Origin: Manduca sexta
Taxonomy: Eukaryota; Arthropoda; Insecta; Lepidoptera; Sphingidae
Direction of reading: 5' to 3'
Length of the DNA: 64,000 nt
Assembly (NCBI RefSeq): GCF_014839805.1
Contig: NC_051141.1
Coordinates: 15,632,777 to 15,696,776 of the forward strand
This document shows positions 45,660-56,883 of this stretch, piece by piece. A model generated the notes under the pieces. That model did no database searches and was not told where the DNA came from. It saw only the letters and a program-made list of their open reading frames with translations. Each line of letters begins with the position of its first letter. The stretch's first letter is position 1. Made by a program: the position numbers and the translations under genes.

Positions 45660-47175
45660 TATAGTCGTGGATAAGCGGTAAGAAGCCGCTGCGAGAGGCA
45701 AGTTGCCGTGACCTGGCCTTCAGGCACTTTGGCAGAGGAGTGGCGCCTACAGAATACAATCCACTCCCCTCTACTTTTCCCGAGGGGGTCGTAAGAGGCG
45801 ACCGAGGGCGAACTCCAGCTCTGCTGGCGGTAGGATAACTTTGTCTTCCCGGATAGCGACCACCGTACGCGTGGCGGAAACCCTGCCATAGTGACCCACA
45901 TTCACGAATCGCGTTCCAGGATCAGCCAGTGTATATCCGGTTTCTAAGGGACTTGCGACAAGGCACTACAACTACTGGCCGTGGTGAGCATATGCCGGTA
46001 CACCGTCGGGTGTAAGCATATCCATCCGTCAGCCGGGAGGCTCATAGAAACGGTTGTCCGACTGGCCGCCCGCGGTACAGTACAGGGGCCCAAACGTGGC
46101 TAACCACCTCGAGAGGCTGCCTCACCATGTCGCGCATAATCTTGGATGGGCCTTTCGTGCCGGCTGGTGACCGTGTGTGGGGTCCCGGCAGCCCATTCCG
46201 GCAGGGTACAGGGGCCCTTCCGTCCGACGGGTCGGTCTGTTTCTCCCAGAATATTCTCGTGGCCCGATGCCAATCGCGGGGGCCTACGTGTCGTGTCTCA
46301 AGTCCCTTACATTGTTTCTTCCCTCCTTTCCATTTTCTACCCATGGCAGCGTAACATAAGAGTGCAGGTCAAACAGCGGTGCACAACCCCACATCCACAT
46401 TCACAATGGAGTTCACAAACATCCGTGGACTCCATTCGTACCTAAACGCAGTCCACAATCATCTAGAGACGGTTCGGCCTGCAATGCTCTTCCTGACGGA
46501 GACACAGATTTCCTGTCCTGCCATACTTACACTATCCCGGTTATGTTCTTGAAGAGAACTTCAAGTCAAAGGCCGGGATGTTTGGGTAAACGTAGCTCTC
46601 AGAGTCGGGTCTACGCGTGCTTCTACCGATCCCATGTCGGGGATGATGAGGCAACTCGGCTATTTAACTACACAAGTCAGGCGGAAGATGAAGCACAGGG
46701 CCAGTGTCAAACAGCGGAACTGGTGGTCTTGGGAGACTTCAATGCGTATCACGAACTGTGGTTGGGTTCCTCCAAGACAGACCATGCTGGAAGGACTGTC
46801 CACGCATTCGCTCTGACCCACTATTTGTCCCAACTAGTGAATCAGCCCACCAATCCCAGATGTGGCAAGTCACAGGTCTTCACTGCAGGACCTTCTGCTG
46901 ACGAATTATCCGTCCGGATAGTGTGTCAGTAGGCACAATTCTCGATACCTCTGAGCGCTGTTTAGTCGGAACGTCGGTGCCAAGTACCTCGCCTCCACGG
47001 CTTACGAAGGTGAGGCGCAGAGTCTGGCACTATTCGTCGGCAAATTGGGATGGCTTGCGCGACTATTTCGCATCCATCCCTTGGCGGCAGCGCTGCTTTG
47101 GGCCAAATGATCCATCTGCGAATGCCGCCGCTATCGCTGACGAGATCAGACTGGAAAAACTTGTGGTTTCTAGTT
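45660..47175 (+). mobile_element. 5' part of a LINE (5' UTR plus endonuclease)
   Basis: A GC-rich block with a long leader (about 45,660-46,405) containing CTTTTCCCGAGGGGGTCGTA and CGCGATTGGCATCGGG-like (minus) stretches, followed by a broken endonuclease. It stops abruptly at about 47175, so the RT part is missing. The left boundary is approximate. Confidence 0.6.
46406..47175 (+). pseudogene. LINE AP-endonuclease relic
   Basis: The ATG at 46406 gives MEFTNIRGLHSYLNAVHNHL then ETVRPAMLFLTETQISC, the N-terminal strands of an AP-type LINE endonuclease with the catalytic Glu in TETQ. After a stop at about 46550, a second frame supplies VYACFYRSHVGDDEATRLFN and LVVLGDFNAYHELWLGSSKT (the GDFNAxH catalytic block) up to about 46930. 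A third frame gives SERCLVGTSVPSTSPP where SDHCLV is expected, so the final catalytic Asp-His pair is lost, and then RRVWHYSSANWDGLRDYFAS. Jockey/R1/I superfamily is likely; the clade is not settled. Confidence 0.72.
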
Positions 47176-47239
47176 AGTTCTGGATGGACGGAGACAGTAA
47201 ATGAGACGACGAACGGCATATTAGTATCATTCAAATATT

Positions 47240-47502
47240 ATAAATACGAATGTTTGTGAGGATGGATGTATGGATCGATGTATGTATGTATATATGTATT
47301 TGTTCCTCTTTCACGAAAAAACTACTCAACGTATTTGGATGAAACTTTACAGTAATATTGATTATACAGCAGAATAACACATAGGCCAAAATTTATAATG
47401 ATTTTGTGTAATTTAGTCATAATAGAACGATACATATCAAGTAAATCGGAAAAAAAATTATCCCGCAAAACTTCTTCACGCGTGAAAAGCCGCGAGCAAA
47501 AG
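47240..47502 (+). repeat. Helitron-like non-autonomous repeat
   Basis: TATTATAAATACGAATGTTT, a GTAT-rich microsatellite, GGATGAAACTTTACAGTAAT, then GAAAAGCCGCGAGCAAAAGC and TAAT at the end. The GC hairpin-like end and AAAAGCTAA resemble Helitron 3' ends. The 5' TC is not clear because the LINE fragment adjoins. Confidence 0.5.
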
Positions 47503-48120
47503 CTAATGTCACATACAATTCAACACGAATTCAGAATTATATAATTATGAAAATAGAGGGGGCGGCAAAAACCCTGGCCAAGCCACAGGACAGATCACAT
47601 TCGGGAAGTTATAGTCTTTGCCCTAATTCGGTTGTTGCAAATACTTATTGCTTCTGCAACGACATCGGTGGGTTTAATTATTTTGAACTTTAACACTGAG
47701 TAGTATATATACTACTACGATATTACTCAATATTAAATTCATAAGATAAATTACAAAAAGGGGAATAGTGACCGAAACGTAAAAAAAAAATATTTGCAAA
47801 ATTAGGAAAGCAGTTTTTCCCGGTTACTTCACTTTGATATTCTGTGAGGTAGTAGAAAATGGATATACCTACAAGGATATATCAAGTGGGTCTTTCGTTT
47901 GCTACACAGTCTTCTACCAACTGTTCAAATCATTGAAGGGCATCTCATAGCGCACACGCAGAGAGAGCGTTGACAATTCGCGTAGCTCGAGAGTGTGATA
48001 GCAGTCTTACTATGACTACATTGTCGCTTACGCATTATATAATCTTCTAATATTTTTATTGGGGTAATCTATGCTGCAATCGTATTAAAGGACAAGAAAT
48101 TCGCGTCACTGGGCACTTAC
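47503..48120. other. Intron 2, start region
   Basis: The first about 600 bp after exon 2 (minus strand direction). No bounded repeat; starts with the GTAAGTGC donor. Confidence 0.4.
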
Positions 48121-48319
48121 CTTCAAATAACACCATCCACACCTAGTGAACTCGGCAGTATATTTGGCGGGAAAGCCGTTGGTGAGATGCTCGGCTATCT
48201 TCTGGGCCCAGTTACGACGCTCCGATGCGCTGGCGCAGCTGAACAACACCTTGCGCGGCGTGCTTTTGTGTCCCCCCGACGACACCGACAACTCGAAGCA
48301 ATACGAATTGCTTGTTGTA
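48121..48319 (-). CDS. Exon 2 of the same gene: end of PH domain 1, start of PH domain 2
   Basis: The acceptor is CCAACAG|TACAAC (exon base 48319). One base completes the split codon AG|T from exon 1. The exon encodes residues 492-558. It contains YCFELSV and then KVLFSCASASERRNWAQKI, the last strand and C-terminal helix of a PH domain with its invariant Trp. After a short linker, RCGWCYLK opens a second PH domain. The donor is TTGAAG|GTAAGTGC with GT at 48120, so the exon ends in phase 0. Exons 1 plus 2 give exactly 558 codons. No ATG lies in this frame, as expected for an internal exon. A back-to-back PH1-PH2 arrangement is the main reason for suggesting an ARAP-type protein. Confidence in the exon is high; confidence in the family name is moderate. 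Confidence 0.88.
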
Positions 48320-49606
48320 CTGTTGGAATTACGGTTCAGTTTTAGTTAGCCATTGGAATTTCCATAAAACACTTCAATTAGGTTACGTCTTCTAAACATC
48401 ATAAAATAAAATTAGCAGGTACATATTATTAGTCTCATATTTAAACATTCATATTCGGACGAAAACCAAAATTTGACTGTGTTTATATCAGAAAACGTGT
48501 TTTTTTTTTGTTATGACTTTAAAACCAATGCAATAAATGTGTAAATATTGTACTGTTAGGTAAAATGTTAATAAAATACTGGCCTAAACGAACAATACTG
48601 AGTAATAAAACAAAAGAGAAATAAGTTATGAGTAATAAATATAACATTTATACATCATATTGCCAAGAATAAAAAAATTGCATTAATCATCAACAGGTTA
48701 CATTTTCTTGAATGTATTTTGCAAAGAACACATTTTTCAAATAGTTTCTACAAGCATTTACAAACAGACTATCTGCAGCTCTTTAGTTTAATCAGCCTCA
48801 TCATCCAGAAGTAAAAAGATGCTATGAGTGTGGGAATAACAGCTTTTTGACTTTGACAAGGTAATAGGCTTAATTTTATTTATACTTAAAAAAAATGTTA
48901 TCTAAAATCTATACAATAAGTCTTCACTATAAATTATAATATATTAACACTTTAAAAATCTGATGGAAGGGATAATATAAATGTGAAACAATAACAAAGA
49001 CACATTCTGTGTGACAAACAAAAAGGCAAGAGATAATAAAATAATCCTAACACAAACTTACTAATGTTACTCTTGGCAATATTTGAAATCCAAATTGAAA
49101 CTATAGTTTAAAACCAATATTAATGCATATAATACTGGGTAGCCAAACGCACATACATAGATAGATGGCTTGGAGGATGTTTTCTTATTAATTTCTGTTG
49201 ATATAAAACATAGTACAAAGACTAAGGAAATTAGGCCATAAAATTTTTAATGTGTGGTACTAATCTAGCTAGCAATTTAGTATTTTTATTATTACAACTG
49301 GATTTTATTATTTGTACCTAATTGAATAAATTATAATCTTTTACTTTTAAATCTGATTGTTCATTGTTTATTACTTACATAATAAATCATATAAAAACTT
49401 TACTTAGTATAATCAGTTTCATTCAGTTGTTTTGTGTAACAAGTATATGATTAAAATTTATATAAATCTCGATTTTTATTCAAACCTTACATTATTACAT
49501 TAAGCAATTCTCATTAAAACTGCATTTGCTTATAACTACATGATGTAATTTGATAACATTACTAAATAACAGCAACGTGATGGGTCATTGCAATACTATA
49601 TCTTAC
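48320..49606 (-). other. Intron 1 of the PH-domain gene
   Basis: A 1,287-bp intron with GTAAGA donor and CAACAG acceptor. The sequence is very AT-rich with no recognised repeat or coding segment. Its phase (2) splits PH domain 1 in the middle of a loop. Confidence 0.85.
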
Positions 49607-51081
49607 CTGGATGACAAAGGGAGCACTATTTGCAGTGAGTAAATGCTGTCCAATGTGTAAGCCTCCTTCAGGATACAATTTGTTGCATCAGAATAGCAAA
49701 TTAGTTTTTGGTCAGAGAGCATACAGTAGCGTGTCTGTGAATTCTTAAACAAGTCTTCAACAACATTGGACACTATCCTAGTGAGCGTACCACTGAAATA
49801 TGGCACTGATGTTGTGTGGATTGGAGGCCTTTCCACAGCTTCAACTTTTTGTACTGGTTGCTTCTGGGATTTGTGTAACACATTATCCAACTTCAGTTTC
49901 CTTGAGAATTTATGTAAAACCGAATGTGAAGGTCTAGGCTCTTCTTCTGGTGGGGGTTTTGTGTCATCAGTTGCCACAAACCAGTTAGAATTCCTATCTT
50001 TATCCTGATCAGTTTGTTGTGGCTTATTTGGAAATAAACTATCAAACCTTTCTGGTGGTGTTGGGGGATTGAAATATTCACTCTCATCGAACTCAAAGCT
50101 ATCTTCATGGCAGTCATTGGAGACTATTGTGCCATAAGTGTCTCCTATCAAAAAAGATTCTAGAAGGAGTAATTCATTACTGACTCCTTGATATTTTGGT
50201 GATGAACTTGTTGTGTGAAGTGGATCAAATTCATAAATGGTGCTCTTGCTTGGCCTGGGTGTGACCTCAACAGGACTGGGAGTATTTGGCTGTGATTGAA
50301 ATGGCAAAGTCCAGTTTTCATACATTGAGTTCTGTCTCATTAATTCAGCAGACTCTCTCTTTTTCCGTCTCTCAGGTACTTCAGGGAAGGACATAGTGCT
50401 AACCACACTGTTAGTCCGTGATGGCCGTGGAGTGTCATATGTGAGGTGTTCATTAGAATTATCATAATCTCTGCTATCATGAGAAATTATACTTACTGAA
50501 TCGGTATTGGTATCAGAATTGTTGGAGAACAATGACATGTCATCAAAGTGGGTTGCGCTAAGGTTTACAGAAGGTATGTCTTGTCCCTTATGTGATTCGT
50601 CATTTATGAACCTTTTCTGTTCCAATAGCGGTGAGTGGAACTGTATGTTGTCGAACAGGCTGACGTCCACTACCGGCATGGACACACACCTCTGCTCCGC
50701 GTCCTCGGCATTCTCCGCTTTTCTGGACCTGCGCAATTTCAAGCCAGCCGTCCTAGTACCCTCTATCACCGACTTGGCGACTGAATCTCGCACCGCCCGT
50801 GATGTATTCAACGTTTTCTCCAAAGTTCCCTTGGCGAATTTCGAGCCGTCGATTATCGATTTTTCGATCTTCTCGTTGGCCGTTTTGGCGGAGTGGCTCA
50901 CCTTGGTGGCGACGTCCTCTGTTAGTTGCTTGGACACAGAACTTATCGATCGGAATATGTCGGATGCCGTAACTCTGTCGTTAACAGGGAGTTTGGTTCG
51001 CGGAAGGGGCACCGGTCGAGTCACGGGTTGACTTTGTGGTAAAAATGCGCTTCTCGGCTTAGGCACCGGCGGCGTATCCAT
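49607..51081 (-). CDS. Exon 1 of a tandem-PH-domain protein, probably ARAP/RhoGAP15B-like
   Basis: This exon encodes the start codon and residues 1-491 of a PH-domain protein. The ATG at 51081 opens a proline-rich stretch (residues 3-30, with PPVPKPR and PVPLPR, typical SH3 ligands). Residues about 44-124 form a Ser/Thr/Ala/Lys/Glu-rich predicted helix without prolines. Residues about 125-425 are low-complexity, rich in Ser, Asp and Pro, and probably disordered. From residue 429 the first half of a PH domain begins (FSGTLTRIV, then RYCMLSDQKLICYSD). The exon ends at a consensus donor, CCAG|GTAAGA, with GT at 49606, in phase 2. The frame continues correctly into the exon at 48319. Tandem PH domains behind a long Pro-rich N-terminus fit ARAP family proteins, which regulate Arf and Rho GTPases at membranes. 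That assignment is inference because the GAP domains are not in view. Other tandem-PH adaptors are possible. That it is a real gene is near certain. Confidence 0.9.
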
Positions 51082-54000
51082 TAGGGCAGGCTCTCTGTTT
51101 GGCCACTATCACAAAACTAAAAGAAACCAACCCATAATAACACTATTGTTGCAAACTAAGGCACTGCACAAACAAAACTGGTGACTCAGATAAATTTATC
51201 CACTTGATTGTAAAACTGACCTACTTTCTAAACCGACTGCTTTGGTAATTTAAATTAAAACAGAATCAAAAACAAACTAAGGAAAACTAAAACAGATGTT
51301 AAAAACAAAGGAAAATAAAAGAAAATAAAAGAGAAACGAAACAAGTCACCCACGAACTAAGAGAGTGACCTCTATAGTGTTGCCAGGTAATAACTATAAA
51401 TTATAAATTGATCTTTCTTTCTCGCCACGCTCAAAATATTGATTTTGGCTCAATGCGCTAGTTACTTACGTGAAAGTAACATTAAAAGCAAAATATTAAG
51501 TTTATCGGTATAAACTATTACCTTTATTATAGTAAGTAGTTATATTGACAACATCTAATTTGTGAATGCATTTGCCCACTTAGATACAATTTGTAATTTG
51601 CTTTATACATTAATTGTAATAGGGATTATTCATTAAATTCTTATTATTAATCCTCAAAAAAGGGCGCCTAGCCGAAAGATCTACCCCTGCCACCTAGCAA
51701 CACCTTACAAAGCCGCGCTGGTTTGAAAAACATTGTAGCTAGTGTACGTAGTGATTATATTCTCTTAAATGCAAGTATGTACGTCGGCTGTACGAGCAAC
51801 TACCTTAATTAACTCCTGTAACTAGAATAAAACTTTCTTAGGAGACTGTTTATCATGTTTTAACACTTGGGTTCTATAATCTGCGTTTCAAAAAAAGTAG
51901 TACAGTCGGCATAAACAGGACCAATTAATCTAAAAATGAGTTTGATAGCGATTGATCTTATTGTTATAGGTTATTTCATCTAGGAAGACTCGCCCCGCTA
52001 CTTTTTAGCGGGCGTTTTGTGCGGTGTCGCGGAATAAGGGGACTGAATGCAGTGGTCTATCAAAAAAAGGGCTATCAGACCTAAAGCATTATTTAAAAAT
52101 AAAGGAACAAAATTTCTGTTCGCAGTTACCATTAAATATTCTGTGACATTATTGAGTTTAAAAACTAAATGAAAAAATAATGCTCAGTGCAATCATGTTT
52201 CACTGCTGGAAAATTTTTCGTCAGTAAAAATATTATGAATTCTTGGAACCGCCATAAGCGGAGTTTGTAGGAGAGGCAAAAAACTAAATTCCAATTCCAA
52301 GAAGGTGTTGTCACTTTTTATGCGTGTATGCTATTTCAAATCCAATAGGGTATTTTAGTGTATGTGAGAAAAAAGTCAAGAATACATTAATAAGACTGTT
52401 TAACAAAAAGCAATCAGAAAACAGTAGTTTCAGTTCATAAAATTATATAATATTTTTTTAAATTCAATTCAATATTTCAACTTTTTTTACCTGTTTTACA
52501 AATATGCGAAACGAGTGGCGCCATGATTGACGTCATTAAGGCAGTAAACTGCAATAAATTACAAGTATGGCGTAGCACAGCAACCCACTGCTTGTAGACA
52601 TTAAAAATGAAAAAAAAAATTACAAGTAGTTTATTGTCAATATTAAGTATCAATACGCGTTCACTATTTCTAATTTATCGAAATAGACAAATTTTTCGGT
52701 CAATGAATATGGGTCTCTTCTCGCAAGTTGTAACCAACTTTTCCTCATAGTTAGTTATATTAGTTGGCACTTGAATCCACGATTTTTAGGCGGTTTTACA
52801 CTAGTATTCTTAGATTCACGAATAACACACCAATGATAAGGATAGTAGATCATATTAATTGTAATAATTTCCTCTTTTTCTATGCACAGCGTTGTTACTG
52901 GATGTTTACTGTCGAGATGACGTCAGCAACGCGGCCTCTAGCTTTTTCGTTTATTTACGCGGGAAAATTTAAAATGTAATATTTAAATGTATTTTAATGG
53001 CACTTATTGATTGAATATTTTTTTATAAAATTTCAGTGGTATTTTACCACCTTAAGAGTTATTTGAGACACTTTTAAAAAAATAATGCTCTAATTTATGG
53101 ACAAGTCACAAATAATATTAGCTAGGCTCATCAGCCTAGCGTAGCCTATGTCATGGTCTTGCTAAGTGCTTTAAATAAATTGTTAAGAATATGTGAAACC
53201 TATATACCTACGTTGCATTATATTGGCTCACCGATTTGCGCGCAGTTCGATACTGGTCTAGGTCACATTTCTTAAAACGTTACTGCCAATCATTTTATAC
53301 GTGTTAATTGTGGGCACGGAAGGCTTAAAAGCAATAGTTATAGGGTGCTGATGGGACTGCCTCTTTGCTGTTTGTAGTGAATCAAAAATGTTTGCAAATT
53401 TTCATACCAATGATTACTTACCTTGCAACAATGCGGAGAAGAGCTGCGCCTTTGTTGCGTCGGACAAAGGACATCTCCAACAATCTGCTGGCTGTTGTAA
53501 GAAATAATGTTGTCTAGCTATACCTATCACAGCTTATTGGATTAATCCATAAAGGCCGATGGCAAAATTGTCAACCAAGTTATTTATATATTACTTTGTT
53601 ATTATTGTTATACTATATTAAATTAATTTAATCTTACAAAAATGTATTTCTAAGCTTATATATTACTGAAACTAAAATAAATGAAAAAACATATAAAATC
53701 ATAATTTAATGACTACTCTTGATGTTCACATTTATTTTAATAATCCAAATTACCCCATATACTTAAGTACAGTAAGAATATTTTTTTCCATAAAACTAAC
53801 TCTTACTTAAATGATTTTGTTTCACCTTGTTAGATGATTAGGTAAAAAAGTAAATTTCAAGGTTACCGTTACATTGTATGATTTTAGTCATTTCCACAAA
53901 ATAAACTTATACGCCATAAAAACAGGTTAAAATTAAAAAGTAACAAACTTTTCTTTCATTTTTCTAGTATAATCGCAATTTTTATCAAGCTAAACAGATT

Positions 54001-54332
54001 TTAAAAATACCAATTCATAGAAGCAGAAAATTGCAGTCAAATTATATAATTTAATTCCGTGGTTTTAGCGGTTACAGCAATTCATATTTCCACTGATGGT
54101 ATATGAAAGTTGAATATTTCTCTTTACTAGGAAGTGAACATTTAGAATGCAGATTACGCGCAATAGAGTATGAATATAGAGTCACAGGCGCTTTGATGTG
54201 AAACGAAGTATTTACGAACGTTTTTCAAGGGACTGTAGGTAAAGGAGTGCCTTTCGCTTTGTCAACTTTAATGCTTATCTATAAATAATATTATTACGTC
54301 CGATATGTTTTGATATTTGAAAGTTCACTTAA
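51082..54332. other. 5' flank of the PH-domain gene; no further gene seen
   Basis: This covers the 5' UTR and presumed promoter of the minus-strand gene. A pyrimidine tract with TTTTAG at about 51118 (minus strand) could be a 5' UTR acceptor, so the first exon may be non-coding and further up. No TATA box could be assigned. Around 52,910-52,975 there is a TGACGTCA-like site and a CGCGGGAAAA E2F-like site, of unknown meaning. The rest is AT-rich and without recognised elements. Confidence 0.4.
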
Positions 54333-54676
54333 GGTGGTAGCTCAAGGTCCATTTTCATACATTTTGTTTCGGCTTTAATCTGGGTAACTAAACAAGTATT
54401 GGCAACTAAAGAATTTAAATTCACGTCTAGTTAGTGATTAGTTCTCGCAGTTGAAAGAAAAACGTAAAATAATTAATAATCATGGATATTTCGGCCTTTA
54501 AAATTTAATATGACGAAATTTTAAAGGCAGAAATATCCATGATTATTAATTATTTCAACTGCGAGAACTAATCACTAACTAGACGTGAATTTAAATTCTT
54601 TACTTGCCAATACTTGTTTAGTTACCCAGATTAAAGCCGAAACAAAATGTATGAAAATGGACCTTGAGCTACCACC
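54333..54676. mobile_element. Foldback MITE flanked by TTAA
   Basis: The whole 344-bp element is an inverted repeat. The outer ends are GGTGGTAGCTCAAGGTCC and its reverse complement; the arms (about 160 bp) meet in a short centre near 54,505. TTAA flanks both sides (54329-54332 and 54677-54680), the TSD of piggyBac and Kolobok elements. The arms differ by only a few bases plus a small indel. No coding. Confidence 0.8.
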
Positions 54677-55204
54677 TTAAGCTATTATAATATTAAACTT
54701 CTATAATATAATATTTATATATTATGTCACCTAAGCTATTGAATCTTAAGGTATTTATTCTGTGGGAGCAGCGGCACAGTGGGGTGGTACAACAATAATA
54801 TTATGTATAATAATAATATACTTAGTGCTTTAATTTTTTACATTATGTGTATGTAACAAAAGAAATGATTGCAATTATTTTGTAAAAATGCTATCGAAAA
54901 AAATAACTATACATATTTCAAATAGGGATGAAGGAGGCATCTATGGGCACGGGCAGTTTTTTTTATGGCAATTATTTTACATTACACCAATTTCAAGTTA
55001 GGGCAGGAGCAGTTAGAGCTAGGATATAATTCCAAAACATTTGGTAGTGCCTAAGCACTAATTAGATTTTTTAAATGGCAACACGATCAGTCACTGTCAC
55101 TACTGTCAAATGTCACTAATGAAACAGCAATTTTCTAATTGATTTACCTATCTCATCTGGCCGAAGACTTTTTTGACATATAGCACGTATGTTTTCTGCT
55201 TATA

Positions 55205-55852
55205 TCTATACTATTATATAAAGCTGAAGAGTTTGTTTGTTTGTTTGTTTGAACGCGCTAATCTCAGGAACTACCGGTTCAAACTAAAAAAATATTTTTG
55301 TGTTGGATAGCCCTTTGTTCGTGGAGTACTTTATGCTATATATCATCACGCTATACCCAATAGGAGCGGAGCAGTAATGGCTAATCTCAGGAACTACCGG
55401 TTCAAACAGAAAAAATCTTTTTGTGTTGGATAGCCGTTTGTTCCTGGAGTGCTAAGTATATAGGCTATATATCATCACGCTATGACTAATAGGAGCGGAG
55501 CAGTAATGAAACATGTTGCAAAAATGGGGAAACTTTATTAGTTTTGAGAGCTTCCGTTGCGTGCGCTGCATAAACGGTTAAAGTTATGCAACAATTATGT
55601 ATGACGGGACTGTTCTTCTTAAAAAGTTCTACAAAAATATATTATAAAACAAAGTCCCCCGCTGCATCTGTCTGCCTGAACGTGTTAAACTCAAAAACTA
55701 CCCAACGTATTAAGATGAAATTTAGTATGGAGACAGTTTGAGACTCTGGGAAGAACATAGGCTCCCGGGAAAATACACAGCGTGACTTTTATAACGGAAA
55801 ACTTTAACCCGAAAAACTTTATAACGCGAGCGGAACCGCGGGCAAAAGCTAG
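55205..55852 (+). mobile_element. Non-autonomous Helitron with two internal repeats
   Basis: Starts TCTATACTATTATATAAAGC after A and ends AAAAGCTAG before T. The terminal GC hairpin region is ACGCGAGCGGAACCGCGGGC. The unit from AATCTCAGGAACTACCGGTT to TAGGAGCGGAGCAGTAATG occurs twice. The 3' half is collinear with the minus-strand copy at 25833. Confidence 0.82.
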
Positions 55853-56117
55853 TATATTATAATTCTCTTTACTTCTGCTTTAAAAACTTGACTTGATAGA
55901 TTCGTTGTCCGAGCTCAATACTGGCAATACAAAAGTGAGGTAATTACCCGACATTCACTTAGTCGACCTCCAACTACTGTCACGGCGACGGCGGTTTTAG
56001 GCGATGTACAAATTATACTCCAACTGTGAATAAAAAAACGTGTTATTTCATACGTTACTAATGAGTATACACTATTTAATTTATTTTTAACTAATAAATG
56101 CATTTTATTCGACTGTC

Positions 56118-56249
56118 ATGGCGACGACGACCGACGCTCGGGCCGTATCAATGCGAGCCAAGGAAGTTATATCCAAATGGAATGCTTACGACATTCAGTA
56201 TTCCGTTCCGAAGAGTATACCCTCGAAGGACCTCGCTATCTCTTTCTAG
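56118..56249 (+). CDS. Possible small ORF (43 aa) with poly(A) signal
   Basis: The ATG in GACTGTCATGGCGACG opens a 43-codon frame: MATTTDARAVSMRAKEVISK then WNAYDIQYSVPKSIPSKDLA and ISF. An in-frame TAA lies 28 nt upstream (56088) with no AG acceptor between, so this ATG would be the true start. AATAAA follows at 56324, 75 nt after the stop. The composition (Ala, Lys, Ser, one Trp) is more protein-like than neighbouring frames and the codons are GC-rich. I do not recognise a family; it has no signal peptide or membrane segment. It could be a small peptide gene, a processed fragment or chance. Confidence 0.3.
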   Translation: MATTTDARAVSMRAKEVISKWNAYDIQYSVPKSIPSKDLAISF

Positions 56250-56754
56250 TAGGGTATACATTATATTGATAGGACAATTTTATTTATTACAAAATATTGC
56301 ATGTAATATTCATATTTACAAATAATAAAGTGTTAATATTTAATGTTTGTGTACAAATTTAATCTGTATATCAAATTATATTGTGCTTCTGTATATTTCA
56401 TGATTTAAAAAGGTAGTATGGGTAGTAACAATAATATGGTTCTGGTTGTATTGGATTTTTCTGCTACGGAATATCTACCCACCTATTAGCTCAGAGTAAA
56501 CATTTTGTGTCCCATATGGATAGTTTCGAAATGTGGATTTTTCTAACATTATTTGTCGGGAGAGGATCAATCACAGGACGACGTCAGGCCGGGCGTTAAA
56601 ATGAAACCAAATTCTTTCGTGGTTGCCTCATACTGAGCTTAGGGCAGGTGGAAAACAGTAATAGGCTCACCATCTCATATCATAAAGAAATAGTTTAATT
56701 TTAATGTCTAACATTCGCATAAACATAAGAAATCATTACTAAAAATTAAGAGAG

Positions 56755-56815
56755 AAAGCCAATATCGCTACCTGGTTGGATTCGAACCAGAGACCCTAAA
56801 ATACTGTAGAATTAG
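56755..56815 (-). repeat. tRNA-like fragment
   Basis: On the minus strand CTCTGGTTCGAATCCAACCA forms a T arm with a perfect pol III B box, followed by GGTAGCGATA. No D arm, anticodon arm or A box could be paired with it. It is probably a SINE head or a tRNA pseudogene. Confidence 0.4.
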
Positions 56816-56883
56816 TTGTAAAATTCTTCTGCGCAGGGATTACCTTCTTTGTCCGACGACGTAATTTTTAGGAAATCGGCAAT

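Larger units (their letters stand above)
17588..48120 (-). other. Intron 2 of the PH-domain gene (about 30.5 kb)
   Basis: Bounded by the GTAAGTGC donor at 48120 and the CCAACAG acceptor ending at 17588. It is phase 0. It holds most of the mobile elements listed here, in both orientations: RTE, R1-type and a third LINE, mariner, Penelope, hAT, Helitron and several SINE families. Its continuity is inferred from phase and domain match, not from transcript data. Confidence 0.72.

Noticed and set aside
46042..46445. Several 60-100 codon frames on both strands
   Set aside because: They lie in the GC-rich leader of the LINE, where stop codons are rare; none matches a protein motif.
50507..51031. 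174-codon frame on the plus strand
   Set aside because: It is the antisense shadow of exon 1 of the PH gene, whose codon pattern and domains are clear.
56755..56815. Possible tRNA gene on the minus strand
   Set aside because: Only the T arm is convincing; the D arm and anticodon arm could not be folded.
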